A DNA stretch of 64,000 nt. It comes from Lineus longissimus (lineage: Eukaryota; Nemertea; Pilidiophora; Heteronemertea; Lineidae). The stretch lies in the NCBI RefSeq assembly GCF_910592395.1, contig NC_088311.1:1304501-1368500 (forward strand). The letters are read 5' to 3'. The notes under the pieces are model-generated. The model had not been told where the DNA came from. It did no database searches and saw only the letters and a program-made list of their open reading frames with translations. A program made the position numbers and the translations under genes. Positions 15,070-27,500 of this stretch are shown here, piece after piece. The first letter of the stretch is position 1. Each line of letters begins with the position of its first letter.

Positions 15070-16003
15070 CACAACCATACCAATACGGACGTGGCTGCTT
15101 CACCATGTCACAACCATACCAATGGGGACGTGGCTGCTTCACCATGTCACAGCCATACCAATGGGGGACGTGGCTGCTTCACCATGTCACAGCCATACCA
15201 ATGGGGGACGTGGCTGCTTCACCATGTCACAACCATACCAATGGGGGACGTGGCTGCTTCACCATGTCACAACCATACCAATGGGGGACGTGGCTGCTTC
15301 ACCATGTCACAACCATACCAATGGGGGACGTGGCTGCTTCACCATGTCACAACCATACCAATACGGACATGGCTGCTTCACCATGTCACAACCATACCAA
15401 TGGGGGACGTGGCTGCTTCACCATGTCACAACCATACCAATACGGACGTGGCTGCTTCATTATGTCACAACCATACCAATACGGACATGGCTGCTTCACC
15501 ATGTCACAACCATACCAATGGGGGCGTGGCTGCTTCACCATGTCACAACCATCCCAATGGGGGACGTGGCTGCTTCACCATCTCACAACCATACCAATGG
15601 GGGACGTGGCTGCTTCATTATGTCACAACATACCATTACGGACATGGCTGCTTCACCATGTCACAACCATCCCAATGGGGGACGTGGCTACTTCACCATG
15701 TCACAACCATACCAATGGGGGACGTGGCTGCTTCACCATGTCACAACCATACCAATACGGACGTGGCTGCTTCACCATGTCACAACCATACCAATGGGGG
15801 ATGTGGCTGCTTCACCATGTCACAACCATACCATTACGGACGTGGCTGCTTCACCATGTCACAACCGTACCAATGGGGGACGTGGCTGCTTCACCATGTC
15901 ACAACCATACCAATGCGAACGTGGCTGCTTCACCATGTCACAACCGTACCAATACGTACATGGCTGCTTCACCATGTCACAGCCATACCAATGCTGACAT
16001 GGC
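15070..16003. repeat. 39/40-bp minisatellite, about 23 units
   Basis: Head-to-tail array with the core GGCTGCTTCACCATGTCACA followed by an AACCATACCAAT segment. Two unit types alternate irregularly: 40 bp with ATGGGGGACG and 39 bp with ATACGGAC or ATGCGGAC; a few units are ATTACGGAC or shorter. Because unit length varies around 39 (divisible by three), all three plus frames stay open for 300 codons or more. These frames are a by-product of the repeat, not genes. Confidence 0.95.
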
Positions 16004-16171
16004 CAGGGTTGGTTCTGTGAATTTTTTCCTCCTAGCCACATTTTATAGCCAAGTGGCTGTCACTTTTAGCAATATTGAGTCAGCTCTAGCCATTGCCGGT
16101 TTGTCCATCTTGGGGCGACCAAGCCCACAGTAAACATGTGCGAGAATGGCAGCCCGCCAGCGCGCCAGTAC

Positions 16172-16561
16172 TTAGACTAACAAATCAACGAACGATTCGA
16201 GGAACACGTGACCGGAGACTCCATGGCAACGAAGCGAGCGGGAAACCAGCCGATAATGTATGCGAAGGCGACCAGCAGCGCCACCAAAATCACTGTAGCG
16301 GCAACGGGTAGAACTACAATGCAGACTATAGCAACCACGTGCGATAGCGCGGCCGCCCGCAAATATGATAAAGTTTGACTGAATAACGATCGTTCCTTGG
16401 TGCATTTGGTGTGGAAGTGGATCTTTTTGATAGACTTTGATCAATTTTCGCACAACACCATTACTCTCTCGCCAAATCATGGCATTTTTAGCCAGGCATT
16501 GTTTTACATTCACCACTAGTGCAGCACTCGCAAGTGGTGAAAATGCCAATGGGCCCGCCAT
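16172..16561 (-). CDS. Hypothetical 129-aa frame in a G+C-rich stretch
   Basis: A minus-strand frame with a good start context (GGGATGGCG), beginning MAGPLAFSPLASAALVVNVK. I do not recognise it. The stretch is the most G+C-rich of the neighbourhood and lies between the FCHO 3' end and PIGW on the same strand, so it may equally be the promoter or first exon of PIGW. An overlapping frame codes for a hydrophobic segment but lacks an ATG. Reported as a candidate only. Confidence 0.18.
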   Translation of the reverse strand: MAGPLAFSPLASAALVVNVKQCLAKNAMIWRESNGVVRKLIKVYQKDPLPHQMHQGTIVIQSNFIIFAGGRAIARGCYSLHCSSTRCRYSDFGGAAGRLRIHYRLVSRSLRCHGVSGHVFLESFVDLLV

Positions 16562-16681
16562 CCCTCCATGGCTTTACCTTGTCGCCCTTGTTTACAATGT
16601 TGGTGACGACCAGTCAGTGGCTCATTCATTGACATTGAGGAAGAGACAAACAAGGAGTCAAGCTTTCTTGTTCTATTGCAG

Positions 16682-16687
16682 TTTATT
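16682..16687 (-). terminator. Candidate poly(A) signal of the FCHO gene
   Basis: AATAAA on the minus strand, 1.84 kb after the FCHO stop codon. The stretch 16688-18529 would then be 3' UTR: AT-rich, with no recognisable coding exon on either strand, consistent with an untranslated end. An earlier signal cannot be excluded. Confidence 0.35.
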
Positions 16688-18529
16688 GCAAAGAAATGTA
16701 CAGCTGTTTCACTTTACATGACCGTGTTCACATTCATTACATTCAGAAAATGTATAAACACTGTGACATGGGATGCATGTGCATCCAAAATGAAAGATTG
16801 AACAAGTCAATATTAAAATAATATAAAATATTCACATTTTTGTATAAATGTACATTTTGGTATGGGCAAGTTATATACTCTGATAATTACATACAAATAA
16901 AGTCATATATTTATATATGAACAGAATTTAATTTGATTCATAAGGTACCTACTATAATCATTTCCCAAAGTCACGGACACAAAAACTTCTTTCTGCGTGA
17001 TTGCACTCCAACACTTCATGTCTCCAGATGCAGGCTGGAGATATACGAATTTTACCTATTGCATATTTCTTTGAATTTGCACCAAACTGCATTCTGAATT
17101 GCCACCTCAAAAGATGCACACAGAAGTTTGAGCCTGTTGAGGATTTCTAAACTTGACCGGATGACTCATCATCAGCATGGAGATCCCGTCATAACTCTTA
17201 ACGAAAATGAAACAATGCTGGCATTAAGTAGGATACGGACTAGCAACAGCCTAGAAGCTTTTCACTGCACCAAAGCTTTGATATTTTACATGTACCGATC
17301 CCAAACCCACTGGCGTCATTCAAACTTGATAGATCTTAGAAAACAGAAATGGCACTATAATCCAGGAAGAGCATTAGCTGAAATAATTTGTGTAAAAAGA
17401 AGTTTTTCCAAGTTGTGCAACTTCAGACCCTATCCCTGATAAAATCACAGACTTGAAGACATCACACAAGAATATACAAACACAGTTCTCTATACAACTT
17501 CTGACCTCACACTGGCGTGAATGGACTATTCTGTGCACAAAGAAAGTTTTGTACAGAATGTTATGAATAGCAACAATCTCATTGCAAACTAAGTTGATAC
17601 AACTAAGAAATTGATTCAGCAATCAGCTTTGGCACCCGTTTGAAGACATGACAGTTAGTCACAATCTGGTACCTCGAATGTTTAGTGCCTGGTGAGCTAT
17701 TTCAATAATCAGCATAGAGAAAAATTGACTACACAACACAAATAAGTAAATCCTCCCAATCATGGCATTCAGTTTATATTCACTGCAACGCTAATCAACT
17801 GACTATGAATGCATGAAAACGAAAAAGGTATCCTATCAAACCTTAGAGAGTCAATGCAGTGAATCATGCAATTGCATGAAGATATGTTCAATATTCCAAA
17901 TAGATTGCTACGGCCAGTGCCACTCCTATCCCGTCACAAGGTCAATCTGCTCAGTACTGAACTTGCTCAATATTGCAGCCAGTACATTGTTTTTATGGTA
18001 CACAATCAAATATGCTGAGGTTTTGTACAAGATTATCCCACATACATTTATCACGTAAGATGATGTAATTTGCCAATCTCTAAGCTTTCTCACTCTTCAA
18101 CACTGTACCTACCCACAACTAGCCAATCAACCAGCGTTTAGAACTCAAAGAAGCATTGTTCCATATCCGTTTTAACACTAGTACTTCATGTCAGAAGTCA
18201 TGTTCTCCTGTATTTCCTACAAAACCATTGATCAGTATTCCATCAAACACCGAGAGTTTAATATCCAAAGAAACACTGTTTCGTATCTCACTCCACACTA
18301 ATCATATGATTTGGGTTAGTCCAGAATCCAATTTCAGGGTGCAACGTAACACTAAAATGTGATCACTTTTCTGCATAGCACCTGTGCACAATCAGAAGCT
18401 CTCCCATGTCTCCATAGGGGGCACCAGTAGTGTCCTCACACCAGCAGACGCGGTCTCCACGAATCGCCAGCATCCTGAGCCACGCTGATATGGCAGATAT
18501 AAATAACGGCACATTGACATATGGCACAG
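16688..18529 (-). other. Probable FCHO 3' UTR or downstream flank
   Basis: No exon-like sequence found. AT-rich, with short frames in all phases. Two loosely similar segments (about 18140-18185 and 18262-18305) may be a decayed duplication. The assignment as 3' UTR rests only on position after the stop and on the AATAAA near its far end. Confidence 0.35.
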
Positions 18530-21500
18530 CTACACATAGCGCACTTCATGGTCGGTGTCGGACAAATATTTACCTGAAACAGAACGAATGTGATGTAGCT
18601 TTACAAGTCTCATCCAACTAGTTAACAAATCAAATACATCTGCAGTGAAGCTGACACCAGTGCAGTGCACTCGGGTAAGAACTTACTGGTTGATTAAATG
18701 AATCGGACTTTGACCATGGTTTGTTAAAGAGATTCAGTGTGACAGGCTGAAGGTTGTTTGCTTGACACCAGTCACAAGGAATCTCAGGTTTGCACTCAAA
18801 CATTGGCGTCCTCAGTTCAAAGCATGATTGAGTTCATAACTTGTCAGGTAACCTGATTTTAAACCAGACCTTTTTTATCTCATCTCCAAGCTATCAGCTT
18901 GCTGCCAACTTGAGGCTAATGGATTTCTAACACCACTTGGCTGTGATTCTACAAAGTTGAACTCCTTACCTGAGCACAACCGTTTCTTGTTGAGGGATAA
19001 CCGGTATCCGGTGCCAACAAGTTCAAAGTCTATTCCTGAGACAGTTGTGCCCTCACAAGCAAACTGGACTGCTACTGTCGCGGGCGTTGTGGGTCCATCA
19101 CTTAACTCAAACTTTGCACGTATACAATCGCAGCCACCATTTTCTTTCTTTGGTGATATGTCGCTTATCTTCCAGACTCCTCGCTGAGTTTCTGCATTCC
19201 TAAAACATCAAACACAGAACCTTATCAGGTATACATGTCATAGTATTCATCTGTATGTTTCAAAATCTTCCTCTCAACGATCTTAGATGGCTTAGTTCAA
19301 CAAAACATCAGAAGTTAATCTGACTATAGTGTGGTATCACCCGTCACACAAATTTTCTGTTGTGACATCTCCTTGTTCCACAAAATGATGAAAATTTTCA
19401 GCATCAGTTAATTGAAAACAAAATGACATAGATTGCAACTTACCAGGCTCCCACAGGTAATGAATGCATTGTTTGTACATTGCCACTCACAGGGACTAGA
19501 ACTGAGACGTTTGTTAGAGGGTTGGGTAACCCTAATGCAGCACCATTGTATTTGTAATCTAATCTAAAGTCTGTTTGATGGGGTTCACACTTCCAGTAAC
19601 TCGTCAATAATAAAGGAGTACTATCTGCACCACTCTCGGCCTTTATCTGAAAAGAAGAGAAAGGTTCTGTTATATGCAGAGACAGGCTGGGCACTTCCAG
19701 TAACTCGTTAATAATAAAGGAGTACTATCTGCACCACTCTCGGCCTTTATCTGAAAAGAAGAGAAACGTTCTGTTTTATGCAGAGACAGGCTGGGCTATT
19801 ATTGCCAGGGTAAAGAGAAGCACTCATCAAAGATTGTAAACGGAGTCAAACCACCCCAGAGTGTGAACAGAGTCTACCCACCCTAGACTGTCAACAGACT
19901 GTGAACATGCATCGGACTTACTTGGTATTTTAGAATATCAATATTGAAATAAGAAGCAGCTTTATTCGTCTCGGCCTGTCGTCGGAGGTGCTCTGTCAGC
20001 TGCGACATCTCAAACACATAAACCGTCCCCTCCGGTGAACTCTGTGTTCGGTCCTCCACAACCAGTTGTGAATTGACGTTGATCGTCTCAATCTTGTGAA
20101 TGTTCTTGACCCTGAATGCCAATACTGCTGGTGTAGGATTGTCAGCCAAGACCCGCACGATGCCGGCCGGAAATGATATCATCATCCCACCAAACAGCTT
20201 CACCAAACACCTGAAAACACACATCTCATAAGTCAAGAATCTTAAAACAAAGAGAGGCCGGTGCCTGTTTTCGTCAGAGATTCATGGTCAGCAGTGAGTA
20301 TTAAAAGTGCTTTGAGACAGACAGGAGAGTTATCAAGTTGTCATCACATGAATGATAACACTCGTCGAATAAGGCCTATTCATTACATAGACTCCACTAA
20401 GGACAGGAGATGTATTTAAACAAAAGACAACTTCATGTTGAAGCAGCTGCAAGCCAACCTTACCTCGATTTATCATTGCCTTTAAAGTAAGCATTGACCG
20501 TCTCTGTGAAGGCGACCGCCAGTGGAATGGTATCTGACATGCCTATCGTCAGCGGACTGGGCCCTCGTGATGACCCAACAGGCATTGATGTCGTTGTGAA
20601 TGATGTCATACTATTAAGACTAGCGGAGCTATCTGCTCGACTCATTGGCGGTGGTATGCTTGGCGCTACATTGGGTGGAATTGGACTCTGTCGACCTCGG
20701 GTTGACTGAAGAAAGTGATCATTCATACATTTTATTTCATAAGAATCATCGCAAGTTAGATGTGATTATACTACACGCCATCACTCACAGCCAATTATAC
20801 AAAAGCAACAGCCCTGCTAAGAATCAGATGATCACAAAAGAATTTCAGATGCAGCAATAAAGGGTCAAGTTTATACCGTTTCAGTTGGCTACGAAACAAT
20901 GAAAGAAACCTCATAAGGCATGTTTTCCACAAGAATAACCACAAAGAGTCCCTTCTACTCACATGAGTTGGTATTTTCCTAGGCACAGTTTTAGGTGGTG
21001 GTCCCGTTAACAAACTTGATGAGGATACATTTGTTGTGATTGAGGGAATGGCTGAAAAACTGTTTCTATGCTGTTTAGAAGGTAAGGCAGGTGGCGATGT
21101 CTCCGTTCCGTTTTCATTCAACACTTCTAACGCCACGGGACAGGGGACAGGCGTTGCAGGTGTAATCACAGCGGTGGTCACATCTGAAGAGGGAACATTA
21201 TAGTAAACGTAACTATTTCATGTACCGTAGTTTAGAGAGGTGCAAAGCTTTTCTGAAGCTGATTCAACAGTTCAGTTCACAGATGTTAAAGCTAGTGCTT
21301 GATGCTTTGAAATTGAAATGATGTCTTCGAATGCTAAGGTAAGAAGAAGAAGGAGAAGACATAAGGTGCCACTGTCATCTCAACAGGCCATGATGAAACC
21401 TTCTATCGTATCATTACCAGATGCTGGATACAGGATTAGGGAATCATAGACACAGATCTCTGAACCGGTTTGAAGGGACAAGAAGAAGATTGAAATCTGT

Positions 21501-24500
21501 GACTGACTTACTTGATACTGGTGTAGAGGCCTCACTCGGCTCGGTACTGGTGAAGCCACTTAGGTTTGAGCTGCTGGGCACTAACGGAGAAGGGAAGGAA
21601 TAATTCCCTCCCGTAGGTGTGGAAGCGCTGGATGACGTGAAGAAATCCATCCCAAGGAGGTCATGACTAGGTTTATTGGCACTGAAAGAAAAACTACACA
21701 CATCATGTTCAAGCTGAAGCTGAATAGGGTCTATACTCTAATTCTAGTTAATTTCCAATGGAAAACTGTCAACTGAACAAAGTTGACTGAAGCAGCTGCA
21801 AAGGTGCTATTTTGATCAGGTACATTTAGGAGCAATCAGCAATTCTCGTTTCACGCACCTGCTGATGACATCATCTAACTTCAAATGGTGAAATGCTTGG
21901 ACCATCATGTGACGAGGAAGCTGGGGAGAGCTTTGCATAGAAAGATGAGGACCAAAGCCAGCCGAATGAGTATCTTGTTACTTATACAGGCATTGCCTTC
22001 CAGACAAGTAAATACTTACTTCATGGTCTCTGACACTGAGACAGAGCGTTTCATATTTGGATCAAGGGCAGTGGGAGCTCGATTTCGTCTCTGAAACAAA
22101 ACCATCAAAACCACTGTCAACCCAAATGTTTCTGTGAGTGTGAGGTTGAATTGCGATCTTCGTCATACCTCAACGACAAACACCTGTATACTTGGACAAT
22201 GACAATGTTTACTATGCAGTCTATAAAGGTGGGTCAAATTGGGCAAATGGTGCTCAGGAGGAGCAGCCACCCTACCACCAAGCCCCAGCACTTTCCAAGG
22301 GTTAAAAACATGCAAGATAACCAGACAAATGTAACCCCAAGGGACTTTGATTGCACTCACGGGAGCAGTGGGAGACAGCTTTAATCCTCCTATAGATTTC
22401 ATGATATCCTCAACATTTCCTCCTCCACCTCCATTGGCAGAATCATTCGGACTCAGAGGCTTGATCTCAACTTTGATAAACTGGCGATTACGCTCCTCAG
22501 AATCTGAAAGATAGCACGCGGTCAGGAGAGGTCAATTCTATGTGTTCTGTTAAAGTGTGATGAACACTAACAGCTACAATCCTAGTTGATGGAGGGTACA
22601 CTGATATAACAGACTACCAATAATGCATCACGCTTCTCAAAGTATCATACAGAGTTGGACCTACCTGAATCACTGTCCGAGCTGGTACTGTCTTGGTCTT
22701 CTGAGAATTGGTTAAAGAAAACTTGATGAAGTGACACAGAGTAGCGAGAATGACAAAGCGCTAGCTGGCCACTTGTTGACTTTCAATAGCACACCTCAAC
22801 AATGGCATCCTGCATATGGGGCCACTGCTAATTGATCCTCAAGTTTACGAAACTATTTAATTTAACCTATTTCGTACAAAAGGATACTGTCCAAAGGATC
22901 CTCTGGTCTTATACTAAAGCCTTCTTCATCTACCTCTGGTGTTTTCTGAAAGTGGAACAAAGAGCATTGATTTAATGCACCAGTGCTTCTTTCAAACCAG
23001 AATGTTGGTTAAGTCTTCTATCTCCAACATTATATCTAAGAATCTAAAACCAAGCTTCGAGTACGAAATACATTATGGGGCCACATTCAAATTCAATTTC
23101 TTACGATATTTCAAAAGGATGTTAAATAGACTTACTGGTCCCGCATTGGCATTGTTGGCCTCACTGAAAACAGAAAAAACATTCATCAAAAGATTGTAAC
23201 GTAAAATGAACCACTGTGACCGTGATATCCACCGAGATACTCCCAAACAAAATAGTAGATGACAGATTTGACGTGTACGAACAGAGGAAAGGGTAGGCCC
23301 GATTTGGTACAACTCCATGGTGAAGGTGACACTAAGTGAGAATATGGAGAATACTTTATCTCCATGGAACTCCATTTCCTGGGTGGGTTTATCTAGATCA
23401 AAGAACTGTTAAAGAGGACCATTTGAGGCTTTCGAAGAGGTGTGGTCAGATCCAGAAAATATAATCTTTAGGTGAAGAGATAACTTGGAAATGATGCTGA
23501 TGGGAACTGGGACACCAAATTTCCTTGCTGGACATTAGAGAAATACACATGATATAAAGCAGCTACAATGGCTTGTTGATTCTAGATCATATTCTACATG
23601 TTTTACAGCAAAACAATATAATTATTGTCGATTTAATATGTTAGTATGCAACAATATAACAACTAGGTTGTCAAGAACTATACATGTAGAACTAGACATC
23701 ACCAAGGAGATCATTCTGATGATCGAGATGCTACAATGTAGAAATAGTTAACAAGGAATTGAGGGCTGTGGAATTGAACAGGGTGGAGTGGGTTTATATT
23801 ATGAAGTAGAAACATTCCGAAACCAGGTATGCAGTGAAGAAACAGGGACATTACAAACATGTACACAGTATTTACAAATGTTTCAGTATAAATTGTTGAC
23901 TGGCTGTTATGGCTGAAATTGTGAGTCCTTCTCAATGTCTTGCAATGTTTTTGAAACTGAATGAGTTTTGTTTTATAAACCACAGACTTGACTGCAAGTT
24001 GAAGAAATACAACAGGATTACAACAGAAGGACGACTGAGAACGGTAAAAGTTGGTATGATGAATGTTATACAATACACAATGGTGGAAGGCCACATAAAC
24101 CTGCCAACTCCAACACTGGTCAAGTAATTGGCCCACCAAACTACACAACATCAATACACAGCTCAATTAGAAAAGGTTTATTGTCCACTTTTCATTATTG
24201 AATAACACAAAAATACACCATACCAAACTGGTGCCAAGAACTCGCACGCTGATTGACATGCTTGGTCACACTGCACCACTCTCAAGTACACAATGCTCCA
24301 CTCGGTGTCAATAAATATTGGAGAATGCCTAACAACCCTGCCACCGAACTAAAATCTGGCCAAAATAGACATAGAAGGGAGATTTGAAGATTGGCTTTCT
24401 TACCACCTAAATCAGCAAAAGCACCAAGAAGTTATCAGTATCAAGCCTAAGGATTAAAGACGCTTCCATTATTCATGAAGGTAGCAGTCTCCAAGCAATA

Positions 24501-27500
24501 GGGCGCATATTTTTAAAATTAGGCCACCTTGACATCATATTCACAGGAATCATTGATGCCCATGGCCATTGCTTCCAGTGGTGCTCAAACATCAAAGACA
24601 AGAGATTTTTTAAAATCACAGTCACTTTGGCTGGAATCGGGTGCAATATGAATCCCAAGCAGTTAGTGGGCTGAAACATAGTACTGAGGCAACCTACTGG
24701 AGAACTACAAGAATTCCCAACTCCGAAAAACATCACCATTATTGTCTATACCATACAACAACCAAGCAACACATCACAGTGCACAAAGCCAAAAGGGATT
24801 ACATCCCATAATGGCGGGTGCAGGCATCCTGCTTCACAAGACAGTAGCTGTCTGGACAGTTTTCATGGACGTCTTGGGCAAAACAAGCACTCAGCTGTTT
24901 TTTCAAAGGGTATACACCTTCTGCCAAGACACTTAAACTAGTGGTCTCTGCTTGAAGTCTCCTAAACATTCACGGAAGGAGATAACTGCCCACATGTATT
25001 TGAGAATGTATGCGTAGTCCCTGAACCAGGCAGAAAACACTGGGCAGCGATGAACACCTGACAACTCGAAGCAGGCAACAAGGCGGCCATGCGGAGGAAC
25101 ATGGAGGGCAAAAAATAACGCAAACAGAACAAAACGACCTATAAAGCTAGAAGCGTAAGAAGACATGACAAAGCCAACACAGAAAAGTACCGGGAAACTC
25201 TGGGCCTACACACATGAGACGATCATTGAAGTCACATTTCTGTGAAGTGAGGAGGCAGGGGGCAAGGTCTCCTTCGTTAAACTTCTGTGTTCACATAGAT
25301 TTGGGAAAGAACGTTTCCGAAATGGGGCCAGCCTGTCAGGTGGTGTGTGAAAGGACTAGAAAGTTCAAACTGTTCACTGGATTCAGGTTTATTGGAGATT
25401 GACTACAGTTTCATCATGGTCGACCATCGGGAAGTTGTGAGACAGGACAAGGAGAAGCCATTGTGGACAACAGTGAAACTCTAGACAATCTCCAGTGAAC
25501 ATTCGCCTGGATGACTGAAAGTAGCAGTATTTGAATGATCGTTTCTCATGTGCTTGCCCAGAAAGCATAGTATCGTTGGGGACAGTACCAAGAAGAGAAT
25601 CTTCGGCCAGAGCTTCTTTTGTTTGCTCGCATCATACTGCTGCTACATACACTATGGCGCCTGAAACTGAACGGATGATAACACGTCAGAGAGGGTCACA
25701 TGGGCGATAGAGGGCACTTTCAAACATGTCCATTGCTACAGGAGTTCAAGTCTTGATGGATTGAAACATAAATATGATCCTTCAGATCAAATTTCACTTT
25801 AATGATTCAACATTTTCATTTTATAAGACGTACAAAATCTAATTACACCAATTGCTGAAGGCAATTTTCTTTATACCGATAGCAGTCCAACGGTTTAGAC
25901 TGAACAGACTTAGCATGCTATCGAATCTAGTTCGCACACAAATTGACAAGTCAAAATTCATAATATCAAAATCTTCCATTTTACCTGCCTGGTAAAGTCA
26001 AATAGTGTTACTACACATAATGACAATATGTTCAACCAACACCATTAGGATATACTGGGTTTGAGGCGGGTCACTATGAGTTACAACACTACTGCAAGTC
26101 ATCCTTTTTACACTGTTTTACCAATATACCCTGTCAAACGTTAGGGATGCAGGGTAGGGTAGCTCAACATTCTGACAGGAACTATTATGAATGAATGCAA
26201 ACCTGTTGCTACTCTAGGCTATAGAAAGACAAATCGGACATTTCTACTCTCACCCTTGGGAAATGGAACTATGTATTGGAAGTCTACAACCCCAGAAGAG
26301 CTGGGGCTAAAAAAGAGCTTTCACAACGAAAGACGCCCTACAATGGCTTATTCAAGGCACATGTACCTGTTGTCAGATGGCTCACTGAAAAATTGAAGGA
26401 ATATTACCATTTTAATGCTGACCTATAATCTTCTTCTTCTTCTAGACAGTTAGTATTTGACATGAGCAACATGTACTCATGTAGTGGGCAACTTCTTTGT
26501 GTTTTCGTGTTGCGCTAGAAGATACGAACAAAGTACATCTATTGCTGGAAATCCAGTTGCCTACAGCTGTTCTTTTCTCAGTTTAACCCATGTATCTTCT
26601 AAAACTACCCAAAGCAATGGACATTTCTGAGAGAGTGAGGTATTTACATCAATCTGAACCTATGCAGCACCGGCACCAGAGGGTCACAGAGTATCATCTG
26701 TTGGGTGAAGGTTTGAAGCGAGGCACCCATGGACTATGTTACAGATTTCTAGTTTATTGACAGATTTTGGGGTATTGGATGGGTCTGACAAGATAGGACT
26801 GGGATACTTTAAGCCCACTTTCAAAGGGTTGTGAGGTCGAAATTCCTTTTCTTATAAATGATTGTGTCAGCATTTATCTACAAACGTTTTGTTTCATTTG
26901 CATGAGGCAACGTCTTATGAAAATGTCAGTGCAAGATGCACAGTATGAAAACTGAACTTCTCAAGTTGAACACAAGTCCTTTGGCATAGAATTTTTACCT
27001 CAGGGGAATTCGGTTACCTAAGCAATAATGATATCTAAATGTCAGATTCTCAACTACCTTGAAAGGTCAATGGATAGTTTATTGGGTATCTTGATGGCCA
27101 AGCTACGATTACAACCAACCAATGCAGGGGACATGATGGTACGTGCTGCATAGGCCAGGCCGGAGGACACCTCGTAACCAGTTGACACAAGGCGTTCTTT
27201 GATATCAGTGAACACCACACGCTCATCAAGGAGAACTCGGTGTGGGCTGGCAAAACAAAATCAAGGGAGATATTATAGGGAGGTCTCAACATAACATGGA
27301 GGGGCAGAAGTCAGTTCCTGGTTCTGGGGAGGATTATCCCACGGTAGGATTAGAATGATGGCCTCTTCATAGTCCATCCCGCCAGTTAACGAACACATTC
27401 ATGACTGCAGGATACTGCAGACTTACATGAACTGGTTGGTGGAACTATAAAAATGCCATTTTCTAATGTATCTTCTCTCTGGCACTCAGTTCATGAGAGG

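Noticed and set aside
14965-16133. Three overlapping plus-strand frames of 310-351 codons
   Set aside because: They run through the 39/40-bp minisatellite and are open in all three phases only because unit lengths lie around 39; no non-repeat protein is encoded.
16177-16362. Small hydrophobic protein on the minus strand
   Set aside because: The frame has no ATG at its start; the only in-frame ATG lies after the hydrophobic part.
23711-24166. 151-aa minus-strand frame
   Set aside because: AT-rich intron of FCHO, Cys/Phe/His-rich composition typical of chance frames, no splice or family support.
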